Shown: piece by piece, positions 1 to 8,013 of the stretch
Numbering within the stretch: position 1 is the stretch's first letter
How the letters are laid out: every line of letters starts with the position of its first letter
Source: Acrocarpospora macrocephala
Lineage (GTDB): Bacteria > Actinomycetota > Actinomycetes > Streptosporangiales > Streptosporangiaceae
Assembly: GCF_009687865.1 (NCBI RefSeq)
Contig: NZ_BLAE01000008.1
Span: 9,123-55,552, forward strand
Direction: 5' to 3'
DNA: 46,430 nt
Position numbers and translations under genes: made by a program
Notes under the pieces: model-generated
What the model was told of the DNA's origin: nothing
Databases searched by the model: none
What the model saw: the letters and a program-made list of their open reading frames with translations, nothing else

Positions 1-1874
1 GTCTGGGGGCGCTGGCTTGTGGGGGGTTGATGTGCTGGCGGGGGAGGCGTTGCCGTACCGGAGGGGGAGCCGCTGGGTGGAGGGCCTGCGGGTGGGCGGG
101 GGGTGCCGCCGGTTGGGCCTGAGCCGACGACGATGTCGACGCGCCAGTTGCCACCGAGGACGTCGCCGAGGGCGGCCGCTACCACCTCGTCGCGTTTGCC
201 CTTGAGGAAGCCTTGGACGTCGCCGGGCTTTTCGAAGCCCACGGTGACCAGGTTGCCTTCGGCGCCCAGGAGGCGGCCTTGGGCGTTGAGGATCATCCAG
301 GCGACTCGCTGGCGGGTTTTGACGGCTTCCAGGACGTGTGGCCACGCTTGCATGACAGTGCCCATCCCGGCAGATTCCGCAGGCGCGGACGCGGGTTCGG
401 CGGCGGGGAGTTGCGGGCTGGGCATACCCGGACGAGCCGCCGCAGGCCAGTCGTCGTCGGATTGGGTACGGCCGCCCGCCGGCCCGGTTGACGAACCGCT
501 GCGAGGTTCGGGGACGGCGCCAGCCGAGGGGGTGGAGACCGTACCGGGGCGGGAGCCGGAGGTCGCATCTGGTTCATGGTCGGGGCGGGAGCTCGCGGCG
601 GAGGCCGTACCAGGGCCAGCGGGGGGCGTGGCGTGGCCGGTGGAGGGTGTGCCGGATCCGGCTTGGGCCGAACCGGCTCCATGGGTTGTGGCGGGAGCCG
701 TACCGGATGAGGGGCGGGGGCCTTCGCGTTCGAGGCGTTCGAGGCGGGCCAGGAGGGCGGCTTCGCCCTGGGCGGCGGCGGGGAGGAGGAGGCGGGCGCA
801 CATGAGTTCCAGCAGCAGCCGGGGCGAGGCCGCGCCACGCATTTCGGTCAGACCGGCGTTGAATACCTCGGCGGCGCGGGTGAGTTCGGCGGGACCCATG
901 GAGGCGGCCTGCCCCTGCAGGCGCTCCAGCTCGTCGGCGGGCCGATCGAGAAGACCGTTTCCTGCGGCTTCCGGCACATTCGCCAAGATGACCAGATCGC
1001 GGAAACGTTCCAGCAGATCCATCGCGAACCGCCGCGGATCGTGACCGCCCTCGATGACGCGGTTCACGGCATGGAAGACGAGCGAGCCGTCCCGACGGGC
1101 GAACGCGTCGACGATCTCGTCCAGGAGGTCACCGTCGGTGTAACCGAGCAGCGAGACCGCGCGCTGGTAGGTGATGCCGGCGTCGTCGGTGCCCGCGAGC
1201 AACTGATCCAGAATGGAGAGCGAGTCACGAGCGGAACCGGCCCCGGCACGGACGACCAGCGGAAGCGCTGCCGCCTCGTACGGCACCGACTCCGACTCCA
1301 GGATCTCCTCCATGAGCTGCCGGATCGTCGCGGGCGGCATCAGCCGGAACGGGTAATGGTGGGTCCGGGACTTGATCGTCCCGATGACCTTCTCCGGCTC
1401 CGTGGTCGCGAAAACGAACTTGAGATGCGGCGGCGGTTCCTCGACGAGCTTGAGCAGCGCGTTGAACCCCTCCCGGGTCACCATGTGCGCCTCGTCGATG
1501 ATGTAAATCTTGAACCGCGCGGAAACCGGCGCGAAGAACGCACGTTCCCGCAGATCGCGGGCATCGTCCACGCCACCGTGCGACGCCGCGTCAATCTCGA
1601 TCACATCGAGATGGCCGGGCCCCGTCGGCCCCAGCGCCACACACGACTCGCACACCCCGCACGGATCGGGCGTCGGCCCTTCCGCACAGTTCAGACTCCG
1701 CGCGAGGATCCTTGCGCTGGAGGTCTTCCCGCAGCCACGCGGCCCGCTGAACAGATACGCATGATTGATCCGCCCGCTCCGCAACGCCTGGCGCAGCGGC
1801 TCGGTGACGTGTTCCTGCCCCTTGACCTCTGCGAACGTCCCTGGCCGGTACTTGCGGTAGAGCGCGAGACTCAT
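1..1874 (-). CDS. dnaX: DNA polymerase III subunit gamma/tau (partial, 3' end outside window)
   Basis: Clamp-loader ATPase of the replicative polymerase. Translation from ATG at 1874 gives at least 624 codons and stays open to the window edge, so the C-terminus is missing. The N-terminus reads MSLALYRKYRPGTFAEVKGQ, followed by Walker A (GPRGCGKTSSAR), a four-Cys zinc module (CAEGPTPDPCGVCESC), the DEAH-like box in IIDEAHM and the sensor region ATTEPEKV. After about residue 370 it becomes a Pro/Ala/Gly-rich linker, then a conserved C-terminal block (VKTRQRVAWMIL) as in tau. A strong leader GAGGAG lies 5 nt before the ATG. SRP RNA lies directly upstream on the same strand, a standard actinobacterial arrangement. 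Confidence 0.96.
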   Translation of the reverse strand, partial: MSLALYRKYRPGTFAEVKGQEHVTEPLRQALRSGRINHAYLFSGPRGCGKTSSARILARSLNCAEGPTPDPCGVCESCVALGPTGPGHLDVIEIDAASHGGVDDARDLRERAFFAPVSARFKIYIIDEAHMVTREGFNALLKLVEEPPPHLKFVFATTEPEKVIGTIKSRTHHYPFRLMPPATIRQLMEEILESESVPYEAAALPLVVRAGAGSARDSLSILDQLLAGTDDAGITYQRAVSLLGYTDGDLLDEIVDAFARRDGSLVFHAVNRVIEGGHDPRRFAMDLLERFRDLVILANVPEAAGNGLLDRPADELERLQGQAASMGPAELTRAAEVFNAGLTEMRGAASPRLLLELMCARLLLPAAAQGEAALLARLERLEREGPRPSSGTAPATTHGAGSAQAGSGTPSTGHATPPAGPGTASAASSRPDHEPDATSGSRPGTVSTPSAGAVPEPRSGSSTGPAGGRTQSDDDWPAAARPGMPSPQLPAAEPASAPAESAGMGTVMQAWPHVLEAVKTRQRVAWMILNAQGRLLGAEGNLVTVGFEKPGDVQGFLKGKRDEVVAAALGDVLGGNWRVDIVVGSGPTGGTPRPPAGPPPSGSPSGTATPPPPAHQPPTSQRPQ

Positions 1875-1940
1875 ACGGTCTCCTCGGGGAGAGCGTCGCC
1901 GATGGTCGGCCCTGAGATCGCGAGGATCCCAAAACCAGAA

Positions 1941-2028
1941 GACCCCCCGCACACCCGCCAGAGCCCGCTTATCCTTGCTGCCTTCCGGCCCTGGGGAGGT
2001 TCACAGGATGACGCCGCGCGAGGGGTCC
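1941..2028 (-). ncRNA. ffs: Signal recognition particle RNA, small bacterial type (4.5S-like)
   Basis: On the minus strand this segment folds as one long hairpin: the 5' GACCCCTCGC region pairs with the 3' GCGGGGGGTC region. The apical part carries the universal domain IV signature (CCAGGGCCGGAAGGCAGCAA then GGATAAG), the binding site for Ffh. Ends are set from the pairing of the terminal stem and may be off by a few bases. It sits between tRNA-Ser and dnaX. Confidence 0.95.
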
Positions 2029-2112
2029 TGACACAGTCTAGCCCTGCCCGGCAGTGCGTGAGGCCACCTCGGAATGGGCGCGGCATCCCTTGGGTCATGT
2101 AAGCTTCTCGGC

Positions 2113-2198
2113 GGAGGATTCGCCTAGTTGGCCTAGGGCGCACGCTTGGAAAGCGTGTTGGGGGCAACCCCTCACGAGTTCGAATCTCGTATCCTCCG
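2113..2198 (+). tRNA. tRNA-Ser (anticodon GGA)
   Basis: An 86-nt class II tRNA. Acceptor GGAGGAT pairs with ATCCTCC, followed by discriminator G. The anticodon stem-loop is CACGC-TTGGAAA-GCGTG, so the anticodon is GGA. A long variable arm (TGGGGGCAACCCCTC) and the T-arm with GTTCGAATC are present. CCA is not encoded. Its 3' half and terminator recur in decayed form near 3422-3536. Confidence 0.97.
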
Positions 2199-2219
2199 CG
2201 CTTGGTTGAGCAGCAGAAA

Positions 2220-2256
2220 CACGAAAGGGCCGGTCGATCCAACCGGCCCTTTCGTG
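2220..2256 (+). terminator. Intrinsic terminator of tRNA-Ser
   Basis: Perfect 15-bp inverted repeat, CACGAAAGGGCCGGT with ACCGGCCCTTTCGTG, around a 7-nt loop, 21 nt after the tRNA 3' end. There is no long T run, as is usual in high-GC actinobacteria. Confidence 0.85.
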
Positions 2257-2476
2257 CGTCTTGGGTCAGTTGCTTCTTAAGCACCCTCCGAGACCTGTCG
2301 CCGCGAGTAGATCCCTCACTGGGTGTGTTGGGGTCGGTAAGCGCCCGTATGCGTCACGACGACACCCCACATGCTGATCCGTTTCTGCGCAGTCAACGTG
2401 CCGGCCACCTGGTGATGTCGCCGGCGTTCCCCAGCCGCGAAGAGTTCACCATCCCTTTGACGATCTTTCTCTTCAC

Positions 2477-2490
2477 TTGACACGAGTCAA
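2477..2490. promoter_or_regulatory. Possible promoter or operator for the RNase gene
   Basis: Inverted repeat TTGAC-ACGA-GTCAA, 50 nt before the chosen RNase start. Its left half also reads as a -35 TTGACA, but no convincing -10 box follows at 16-18 nt. Inference only. Confidence 0.25.
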
Positions 2491-2540
2491 AGGTGATCAT
2501 CAGGGGTGTCACTGCCCTCGCTTTCCCTCATGGAGGCTTC

Positions 2541-2954
2541 GTGCACACCCCGCATCGCCCCCGACCCTGGTGGCCGGCACGGCTCACCCTCGTGCTCGCC
2601 ACCATCGTCTCCCTGACCGGTGTGGCCGGCATCACCCCCGCCGAGGCGTCGGTCTACAACTCCTGCACCATCTCCCGATGCTCCGACGCGCGTTCGGCCA
2701 ACGCGACCTGGAGATCCAAGGGCTACCCCACCACCAGCGGCTGGTACTCCTGGCCGGACGGCCGGTACAACTACACTGGCGGGCGCCACTACAACCGCGA
2801 GGGCCAGCTGCCCAGCGGCGCCACCTACTACGAGTACGACGTCTACTCCCGGGCGCGGGGGGCGGCACGTGACGCGTACCGGATCGTCGTCAACCGCAGC
2901 ACCGGCGTGACCTGGTTCTCGCCGAACCACTACACCGACTTCTACCGGCTCTAG
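2541..2954 (+). CDS. Secreted guanyl-specific ribonuclease (RNase Sa / N1-T1 family)
   Basis: A 137-aa exported RNase. The GTG start at 2541 has GGAGG 4 nt upstream; an in-frame GTG at 2493 lacks a leader. Residues 1-36 form a signal peptide (basic start, hydrophobic LTLVLATIVSLTGVAG, cut near PAEA-SV). The C-terminal half matches the microbial RNase fold: YNREGQLP, then YYEYDV with the likely catalytic base E98, arginines 110/114, and NHYTDF with catalytic H130. This order Glu-Arg-His and the NHY/DHY ending follow RNase Sa. Eight nt downstream is a barstar gene, which protects the producer from unexported enzyme. The pair lies inside a tRNA-flanked island. Activity is inferred from family residues. 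Confidence 0.85.
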   Translation: MHTPHRPRPWWPARLTLVLATIVSLTGVAGITPAEASVYNSCTISRCSDARSANATWRSKGYPTTSGWYSWPDGRYNYTGGRHYNREGQLPSGATYYEYDVYSRARGAARDAYRIVVNRSTGVTWFSPNHYTDFYRL

Positions 2955-2962
2955 GAACTCCC

Positions 2963-3337
2963 ATGACCGCCGCACGTCCGCTGCCGCACTGGCTGACAGT
3001 CTCCACCGGCCCGGCGCCGGCGGTCATCGACGGACGCGCATGCCGGACCCGCGCCGCCTTCTTCGAGGAGGCGGCACGGGTTCTGCGCTTCCCCGACTAC
3101 TTCGGCCGCAATTGGGACGCGTTCGCCGACTCCCTCAGCGACGCGACCCGCGCCGGAACACTCACCCTTGTCGTGGAGCACGCCGAGGACCTCCTCAGCG
3201 CCGAGCCTCCCGAACAGTTCGCCACGCTGCTGAGCATCCTGGCCGAGGCCGCCCATACCGGGCTGACCATAACGCTGCACACCGACCCGGACCACGAAGC
3301 CCCGCTCCGCCATCGAGCAGCCCAAGCCCTCACCTGA
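2963..3337 (+). CDS. Barstar-family ribonuclease inhibitor
   Basis: A 124-aa cytoplasmic protein with the barstar pattern: VIDGRACRTRAAFFEEAARV (strand 1 and helix 1), then FPDYFGRNWDAFADSL, where the acidic helix (the Asp in NWDA and in DSLSD) would plug an RNase active site. No signal peptide. The ATG has AGGA 6 nt upstream and begins 8 nt after the RNase stop, so the two are co-transcribed as toxin then immunity protein. Barstar relatives also pair with other RNases; here the adjacent RNase Sa-like gene is the obvious partner. Confidence 0.88.
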   Translation: MTAARPLPHWLTVSTGPAPAVIDGRACRTRAAFFEEAARVLRFPDYFGRNWDAFADSLSDATRAGTLTLVVEHAEDLLSAEPPEQFATLLSILAEAAHTGLTITLHTDPDHEAPLRHRAAQALT

Positions 3338-3421
3338 TCAGGGGAGCGGCGTCGTTCAGCGGTGGCTGTCGTAGCGCTCATGCCCTGCTCGGCGACCTGC
3401 CTGGACTGGCGCGTACAGAGA

Positions 3422-3479
3422 TCCGCACTTGAACGCGCATTAGGGGCAACCCCTCAGGAGTCGAACCTCGTATCCTCCG
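3422..3479 (+). pseudogene. Decayed tRNA-Ser copy (3' half)
   Basis: From 3443 (GGGGCAACCCCTCA) the sequence follows the variable arm, T-arm and acceptor end of tRNA-Ser(GGA), ending TCGTATCCTCCGCGC as in the intact gene. One T of the T-loop is lost and two other bases changed, so it should not fold as a working tRNA. Weaker likeness to the anticodon arm reaches back to about 3422. Similarity continues downstream through CTTGGTTGAGCAGCA and the terminator, showing a duplication of tRNA end plus flank. Confidence 0.8.
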
Positions 3480-3506
3480 CGCTTGGTTGAGCAGCAACAA
3501 CGCCCA

Positions 3507-3534
3507 GGGGCCGACTGACCCAACCGGCCCTTTT
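3507..3534 (+). terminator. Decayed copy of the tRNA-Ser terminator
   Basis: GGGCCG and CGGCCC form a 6-bp stem followed by TTTT. Position and flanking sequence match the terminator at 2220-2256, but the outer stem has decayed. It could still end transcription from the RNase-barstar pair. Confidence 0.6.
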
Positions 3535-3559
3535 GCCGCGGCTCGGACCAGCTGCCCCT

Positions 3560-4028
3560 TGAGCACATCTTGCGACCTAGCCGGGTAATAGATCCCGGCC
3601 TTCTCGCCTTACTAGTGAAACCTCGGACTCTGCCACAGAACCACGTGTACTCGCATTCTTGGACCACTATCGCTATCCATAGGTCCGCATTTCCATACCA
3701 TGACCAGAGCTTGCTATGACAATGACATAAAACGTCCTCCGAGCCGAGCCACCCATTCAACCAATGGCGATATCCAATGGCGGTTCTCCGCGTGCATCGC
3801 CCCTGGTAGTGGTCTAGAGACACTTTATATAGCACTAGGAGACGATACGATTGCCGACACCTAGTGTCATTTCGTTCGGAGCCTGGCGGTCTGCCGGAAC
3901 TCGCCGAACACCGACTCGTCGAATAAGTTGCGATTTGGGGCATCCTCAGTGGATAGGCGCTACTCTAGGCCGCACGAACGGATCTCCAGAGAACCGTCTG
4001 ATGACGGCCCAGGCTGCGTAAAAGAACA
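3560..4028. other. Gene-free, lower-GC stretch
   Basis: No supported gene. Base composition is visibly more AT-rich than the surroundings and codon-position GC bias is absent in all frames. A 167-codon minus-strand open frame (3440-3943) runs into the tRNA remnant and shows no recognisable motif. The stretch is probably what is left of foreign DNA next to the tRNA-Ser island. Confidence 0.5.
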
Positions 4029-4052
4029 GCCCCTCCGCTGGAACGGAGGGGC
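4029..4052. terminator. Intrinsic terminator hairpin
   Basis: Perfect 9-bp stem GCCCCTCCG / CGGAGGGGC with a 6-nt loop, followed by CGTCATTTCC. It isolates the gene at 4090 from the island. Confidence 0.7.
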
Positions 4053-4089
4053 CGTCATTTCCTGCCCGTACGACTAATAGGAGCCATAC

Positions 4090-4299
4090 GTGCGTGTCAG
4101 CTTACGCCAAAACTCGCGGACCGGTCAGAACATCTCGGACACTCAATCCGAAAGCACTCTCCTGACCTCGCGTTGGATCTTCCCGCTCATCATCCTGGGC
4201 GTGGCCCTCCCCGCCGTGTGGTCGCGACGCCCCGGACGGCGCAAGGACGCCCGTCAGGTCCTGGAGCAACTCCTGACGCCGATCCGCCCCCGCGCATAA
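4090..4299 (+). CDS. Small membrane protein of unknown function
   Basis: A 69-aa frame from GTG, with GGAG 7 nt upstream. One hydrophobic segment (WIFPLIILGVALPAVW, residues about 29-44) is followed by a basic stretch (RRPGRRKD), predicting a single-pass protein with its C-terminus in the cytoplasm. No family recognised. It lies between a terminator and the metallopeptidase gene. Moderate doubt whether it is expressed. Confidence 0.45.
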   Translation: MRVSLRQNSRTGQNISDTQSESTLLTSRWIFPLIILGVALPAVWSRRPGRRKDARQVLEQLLTPIRPRA

Positions 4300-4428
4300 C
4301 ACCCCTAACGGCACATCCGGGAAGGTCAACCCACAAGGTGATCTTCTCGGATGTGCCCCGCGTGAACCCCCCGAGCATGGGGATGATTACGAAGAGTAAT
4401 CGCCCGGGCGCTCAGGAGGACTGCGCGG

Positions 4429-5379
4429 ATGGATTTCAAAGACGACGCCGAGCTGGACCCGTCCCAGGTCGAGGACGCCAGGGCGTCGGGTCCGCAACCG
4501 GGCGGCGGCGGCTCGATGCCCGGTTGTGGCGCGATGCCCGGCTGCGCGCTGCCGATCGGCGGCAAAGGCGGATGTCTGCTCGTCATCATCGGCCTCGGCG
4601 CCATCCTCCTGCTCGGCCAGCCTCTCCTGAACGGCTTCTCCGGGGAGTACGGCAACCGGTACGAACCCTCGCCCCGCCAGCCCCAACCCAGCGGAAACCT
4701 AGCCGACCGCTGCAAATTCGGCGCAGACGCCGACCAATCCGAAGATTGCCGAATAGTCGGAATCGTCAACAGCATCCAGACCTACTGGAAACAAGCTTTC
4801 GCCGGCCGCGGTCGCACGTACACCCCCGCACGTACCCACCTCTTCGGCGGCACTCGCACAACGGTATCCACAGCCTGTGGAAAAGCCGACTCCTCCGTCG
4901 GCCCCTTCTACTGCCCAGCCGACCGAAAGGTGTATCTAGACCTAAGCTTCTTCAACGAGCTCCAAACCCGCTTTGGCGCACAAGGCGGACCTTTCGCCCA
5001 GGCTTACGTCATCGCCCACGAGTACGGTCACCACGTACAGAACCTGCTCGGCACCATGCGGCGCGTCGGCAACGACCGGCAGGGCGCCAACAGCGGCGCG
5101 GTCCGGCTGGAACTGCAAGCCGACTGCTACGCCGGGGTGTGGGCGCACAACGCGCTGCGCACCGGTTTCTACACCGAACCCTTCAGCAAGCAAGACATCG
5201 ACCAGGCGCTCAGCGCCGCCTCCGCGGTCGGCGACGACAGCATCCAGCGGCGTACCCAGGGCTACGTCACCCCCGAGGGCTTCACCCACGGCACCTCGGC
5301 GCAGCGCGAGAAGTGGTTCAGCATCGGCTACGACTCCGGCGACCCCGGACGATGCGACACGTTCGCGGGACGGATCTGA
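4429..5379 (+). CDS. YpfJ-type neutral zinc metallopeptidase, copy 1
   Basis: A 316-aa membrane-anchored protein of the putative neutral zinc metallopeptidase family (YpfJ/PF04228). A short acidic N-terminus starting MDFKDDAELDPSQVED precedes one transmembrane helix (about residues 45-65) and an extracytoplasmic catalytic domain. HEYGHH at 197-202 is the zinc-binding HExxH, with the third ligand region in RLELQADCYAGVW (E228). Paired cysteines (CKFGAD...EDC, CGKADSS...YC) suggest disulfides outside the cell. GGAGG lies 10-15 nt before the ATG. A paralogue follows 46 nt downstream. The substrate of this family is not established. Confidence 0.9.
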   Translation: MDFKDDAELDPSQVEDARASGPQPGGGGSMPGCGAMPGCALPIGGKGGCLLVIIGLGAILLLGQPLLNGFSGEYGNRYEPSPRQPQPSGNLADRCKFGADADQSEDCRIVGIVNSIQTYWKQAFAGRGRTYTPARTHLFGGTRTTVSTACGKADSSVGPFYCPADRKVYLDLSFFNELQTRFGAQGGPFAQAYVIAHEYGHHVQNLLGTMRRVGNDRQGANSGAVRLELQADCYAGVWAHNALRTGFYTEPFSKQDIDQALSAASAVGDDSIQRRTQGYVTPEGFTHGTSAQREKWFSIGYDSGDPGRCDTFAGRI

Positions 5380-5425
5380 GGGCAGCTGCGACGGTCGGAG
5401 GCAACCGACCGCGGGAGCGTCCCAG

Positions 5426-6271
5426 ATGGACTTCGACGATCAGGCACAACTGGACACGTCCCAGGTGGAGAACCGGGGCGGCCGCGGCGGCGGGCTCGCC
5501 ATCGGCGGTGGCGCCGCCGGAATCATCGTCCTCATCGTGGCCCTGGTCTTCGGGATCAACCCCGGCGACATCATGGGCGGCGGCCAGCCCGCCGGCCTGG
5601 AACCCACCTCCGACCTCAGCGAGAAATGCAGGACCGGCGCCGACGCCGACCAGGACGAGCAGTGCCGCGTCGTCGGCGTGGTCAACAGCCTGCAGGAATA
5701 CTGGTCAGGCGAGATCCAGGGCTACGAACCCGCCAAGACCGCCCTGTTCACCGGCGGCGTGCAGACCGGCTGCGGCAACGCCGACTCCTCGGTGGGCCCG
5801 TTCTACTGCCCCAGCGACCGCAACGTCTATCTGGACTTGACCTTCTTCGACCAGCTGCGGTCCCAGTTCGGCGCCTCCGGTGGGCCCTTCGCTCAGGCGT
5901 ACGTAATAGCCCACGAGTACGGACATCACGTACAAAACTTGCTCGGCACCATGGGCAAGGTGAGCCAAGATCAAGGCCCGGAAAGCGACTCCGTCCGCCT
6001 AGAGCTCCAAGCCGACTGCTTCGCTGGAGTATGGGCGAAGAACGCGGTAAACACCGGCTTCTACGCCAAAGAATTCACCCAGACCGACATCAAGGAAGCA
6101 CTCGGCGCCGCGGCCGCCGTCGGCGACGACAGCATCCAGGAGCGCACCCAGGGCCGCGTCGCCCCCGACGCCTTCACCCACGGCACCTCCGAGCAGCGCG
6201 TCACGTGGTTCACCTCCGGCTACGACTCCGGCGACCCCGCCCGCTGCGACACCTTCTCCGGCACTCCCTGA
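5426..6271 (+). CDS. YpfJ-type neutral zinc metallopeptidase, copy 2
   Basis: A 281-aa paralogue of the preceding protein with the same plan: N-terminal MDFDDQAQLDTSQVE, a transmembrane helix at about 33-53, HEYGHH at 163-168, the LELQADCFAGVWAKNA block and the ending GDPARCDTFSGTP. ATG 5426 was chosen because it aligns with copy 1; longer in-frame starts run back inside copy 1. The catalytic domains are strongly alike but the linkers after the membrane segment differ, so this is a tandem duplication that has diverged. Probably co-transcribed. Confidence 0.9.
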   Translation: MDFDDQAQLDTSQVENRGGRGGGLAIGGGAAGIIVLIVALVFGINPGDIMGGGQPAGLEPTSDLSEKCRTGADADQDEQCRVVGVVNSLQEYWSGEIQGYEPAKTALFTGGVQTGCGNADSSVGPFYCPSDRNVYLDLTFFDQLRSQFGASGGPFAQAYVIAHEYGHHVQNLLGTMGKVSQDQGPESDSVRLELQADCFAGVWAKNAVNTGFYAKEFTQTDIKEALGAAAAVGDDSIQERTQGRVAPDAFTHGTSEQRVTWFTSGYDSGDPARCDTFSGTP

Positions 6272-6312
6272 CCAGCAGGCAAAGCAGCCCCTTTTCTCCT
6301 AAACTACGTAGC

Positions 6313-6609
6313 GTGATCTTTAAGACGGTCGGCGATGGACGCCCCTACCCCGAACATGGCCTTGGCCATCGCGAATGGGCCCAAATACCACCCAGACAAG
6401 TCAGACTCGACACACTAGTCACCACGAAAGCGGTCCTAGATCTCCACTCTCTCCTGGCCAAAGACTCCACCTTCTACGGCGACCTGTTCCCCCACGTCGT
6501 CCAATGGCAGGGCGAGCTCTACCTGGAAGACGGCCTCCACCGCGCCCTACGCGCCGCCCTCCACCAACGCTCCGTCCTCCACGCCCGAGTCCTGGAACTA
6601 GAAAACTAA
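6313..6609 (+). CDS. Conserved actinobacterial 98-aa protein (VapB-antitoxin-like annotation in relatives)
   Basis: GTG at 6313 gives 98 aa beginning VIFKTVGDGRPYPEHGL, with the blocks IPPRQVRLDTLVTTK, LAKDSTFYGDLFPHVVQW and YLEDGLHRALRAAL. I recognise this as a protein widespread in actinobacteria. Databases sometimes label it a type II VapB-family antitoxin, but no PIN-domain toxin gene is beside it here, so that label is unproven. No clear leader precedes the start. Soluble; function unknown. Confidence 0.7.
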   Translation: MIFKTVGDGRPYPEHGLGHREWAQIPPRQVRLDTLVTTKAVLDLHSLLAKDSTFYGDLFPHVVQWQGELYLEDGLHRALRAALHQRSVLHARVLELEN

Positions 6610-6616
6610 CCCCCCG

Positions 6617-6656
6617 TCGGCCAGCCGGAACAAACAAACGTTGTTCCTCTGGCCGA
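6617..6656. terminator. Long inverted repeat, likely terminator
   Basis: TCGGCCAG-CC-GGAACAA pairs with TTGTTCC-T-CTGGCCGA: 15 bp with one small internal bulge and a 7-nt loop, directly after the stop of the 98-aa gene. It could serve both strands. Confidence 0.7.
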
Positions 6657-6852
6657 TCCCAACTCAGCCCCACACAACCCTTAAGCCCGCGCCTCAGGCC
6701 GAATCACCTCGCCGCGAAGGATTCCTCGGTATCCGCGCTATGGCTGGTCTGGCGACAGAGAGTTCACGGCCAAGCAGGCTGAAGCCCTGATGTGCTAGTG
6801 GCTAGTGTGACAAAATACGAACTTCTCCGATTTGTCGCGAGCTGCGCTGTGC

Positions 6853-8013
6853 TTACCCGTTGGTGGCTTCTTCGAGTGGCACCCGTATCGATACGGGTGC
6901 GGTTAGCCACCATGATCGCTTTGCCAGAGTCACCACGCCTGAGGCGATGATTGGGCGCCGATCTTCGTGGGCGCGGATGGCGAGTCGGTAGTCATCCCCG
7001 GCGAGTCTCATCTTTACCCGGCGTCGGGTGCGGCCCAGATATCCGTCGACCACCACGACGCCTTCGTCCTGGCCTTCAGCCCGTTCCAGGCGGATTACCT
7101 GGCCAAGGACGTCATCCTGCTCCACGACCGGGCGGCCACGAAGCGACTCCTGAACTCGTTCCAGGCGGGCTGGACTCGGACGAGGAAGGATTACACGGCT
7201 CAGCGTGCCCTCCGGCGGGGGTTGGCTTGGTGACCAGCGGAATGACATATCCAGGGCGCGGACACCTGGCTGCTGACTCATCTTCTCCAGCGAGTCGATC
7301 AATTCTGCGCTGGCACCGCGTTGAACCGCGTCGTCAAGTTCGGCCTCCGAACCGTCCGCGAGCAAGTCGCGCGCGGCGGCCAGCCCCGTCGCCAGCGTCG
7401 TCATCACCCGACGTGTGTACGTGCCGATGACCGCCTGATCGTCGGCGTCAGGTTCAGGGAGTTCCTCTGACCTGGTATCGACATGACGGGCAAGAATGGT
7501 GAGGACGAAGCTGCCCCGCAGGGTGTGCCCCATCCGGACCTCCTCGGCGAGGAATTCCTTCACCGCGTCAGGACGTCGCCCCGGATTCGAGGCACGCGGC
7601 CTGATCGCGCTGCAGGCGGCCGCTGTGAGCATCTGGCTCACACCGTTCAGCAGTTCCTGCGCCTCACTTAGCGGTATCGATCCGTCAAGGGTCTGCTGAT
7701 CCGTACGAAGCAGCAGAATGTCACTGCGAGCACTCGCGATCTCCAGAGCGAGATCTTCCTGATTGCCAATGCCATACACGTCCGCGATCGTGGCCAGGGC
7801 ATCTGCCAGGCGCGCTGAGAAGTCACGGTAGGAGCGATCGTACGGAAGCATCAGACTGGCGTCCGCCAGCACGTTCTCCCAGATCGAGAACAGACCATCC
7901 CGCACGTCGGTCTGAACCCATCCGCTCACCTCAAGGAAAGCCTCGATCGCGGCAGGCGACAGATCTTCGGTGAGGATCAGTGGCCGGGCAGCGTGGTCAC
8001 TCGTGGCGTTCAT
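6853..8013 (-). CDS. Unknown protein, partner of the DUF4365 gene
   Basis: A 386-aa soluble protein I do not recognise. Residues 1-280 are mostly helical and acidic (blocks DVRDGLFSIWENVL, SEAQELLNGVSQML). Residues about 290-386 look like a compact beta domain (GQVIRLERAEGQDEGVVVVDG, then VKMRLAGDDYRLAIRAHEDR and IIASGVVTLAKRSWWL), a pattern I associate with C-terminal domains in other uncharacterised actinobacterial proteins. Its ATG overlaps the stop of the DUF4365 gene by 4 nt (ATGA), so the two are translationally coupled and probably act together. No signal peptide or membrane segment. Confidence 0.75.
   Translation of the reverse strand: MNATSDHAARPLILTEDLSPAAIEAFLEVSGWVQTDVRDGLFSIWENVLADASLMLPYDRSYRDFSARLADALATIADVYGIGNQEDLALEIASARSDILLLRTDQQTLDGSIPLSEAQELLNGVSQMLTAAACSAIRPRASNPGRRPDAVKEFLAEEVRMGHTLRGSFVLTILARHVDTRSEELPEPDADDQAVIGTYTRRVMTTLATGLAAARDLLADGSEAELDDAVQRGASAELIDSLEKMSQQPGVRALDMSFRWSPSQPPPEGTLSRVILPRPSPARLERVQESLRGRPVVEQDDVLGQVIRLERAEGQDEGVVVVDGYLGRTRRRVKMRLAGDDYRLAIRAHEDRRPIIASGVVTLAKRSWWLTAPVSIRVPLEEATNG

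Noticed and set aside
103-1044. 313-codon + strand open frame opposite dnaX
   Set aside because: It is antisense to the confidently recognised dnaX; open only because of GC-rich third positions.
3440-3943. 167-codon minus-strand frame in the lower-GC stretch
   Set aside because: Overlaps the tRNA remnant and terminator, no recognisable domain, no good leader.
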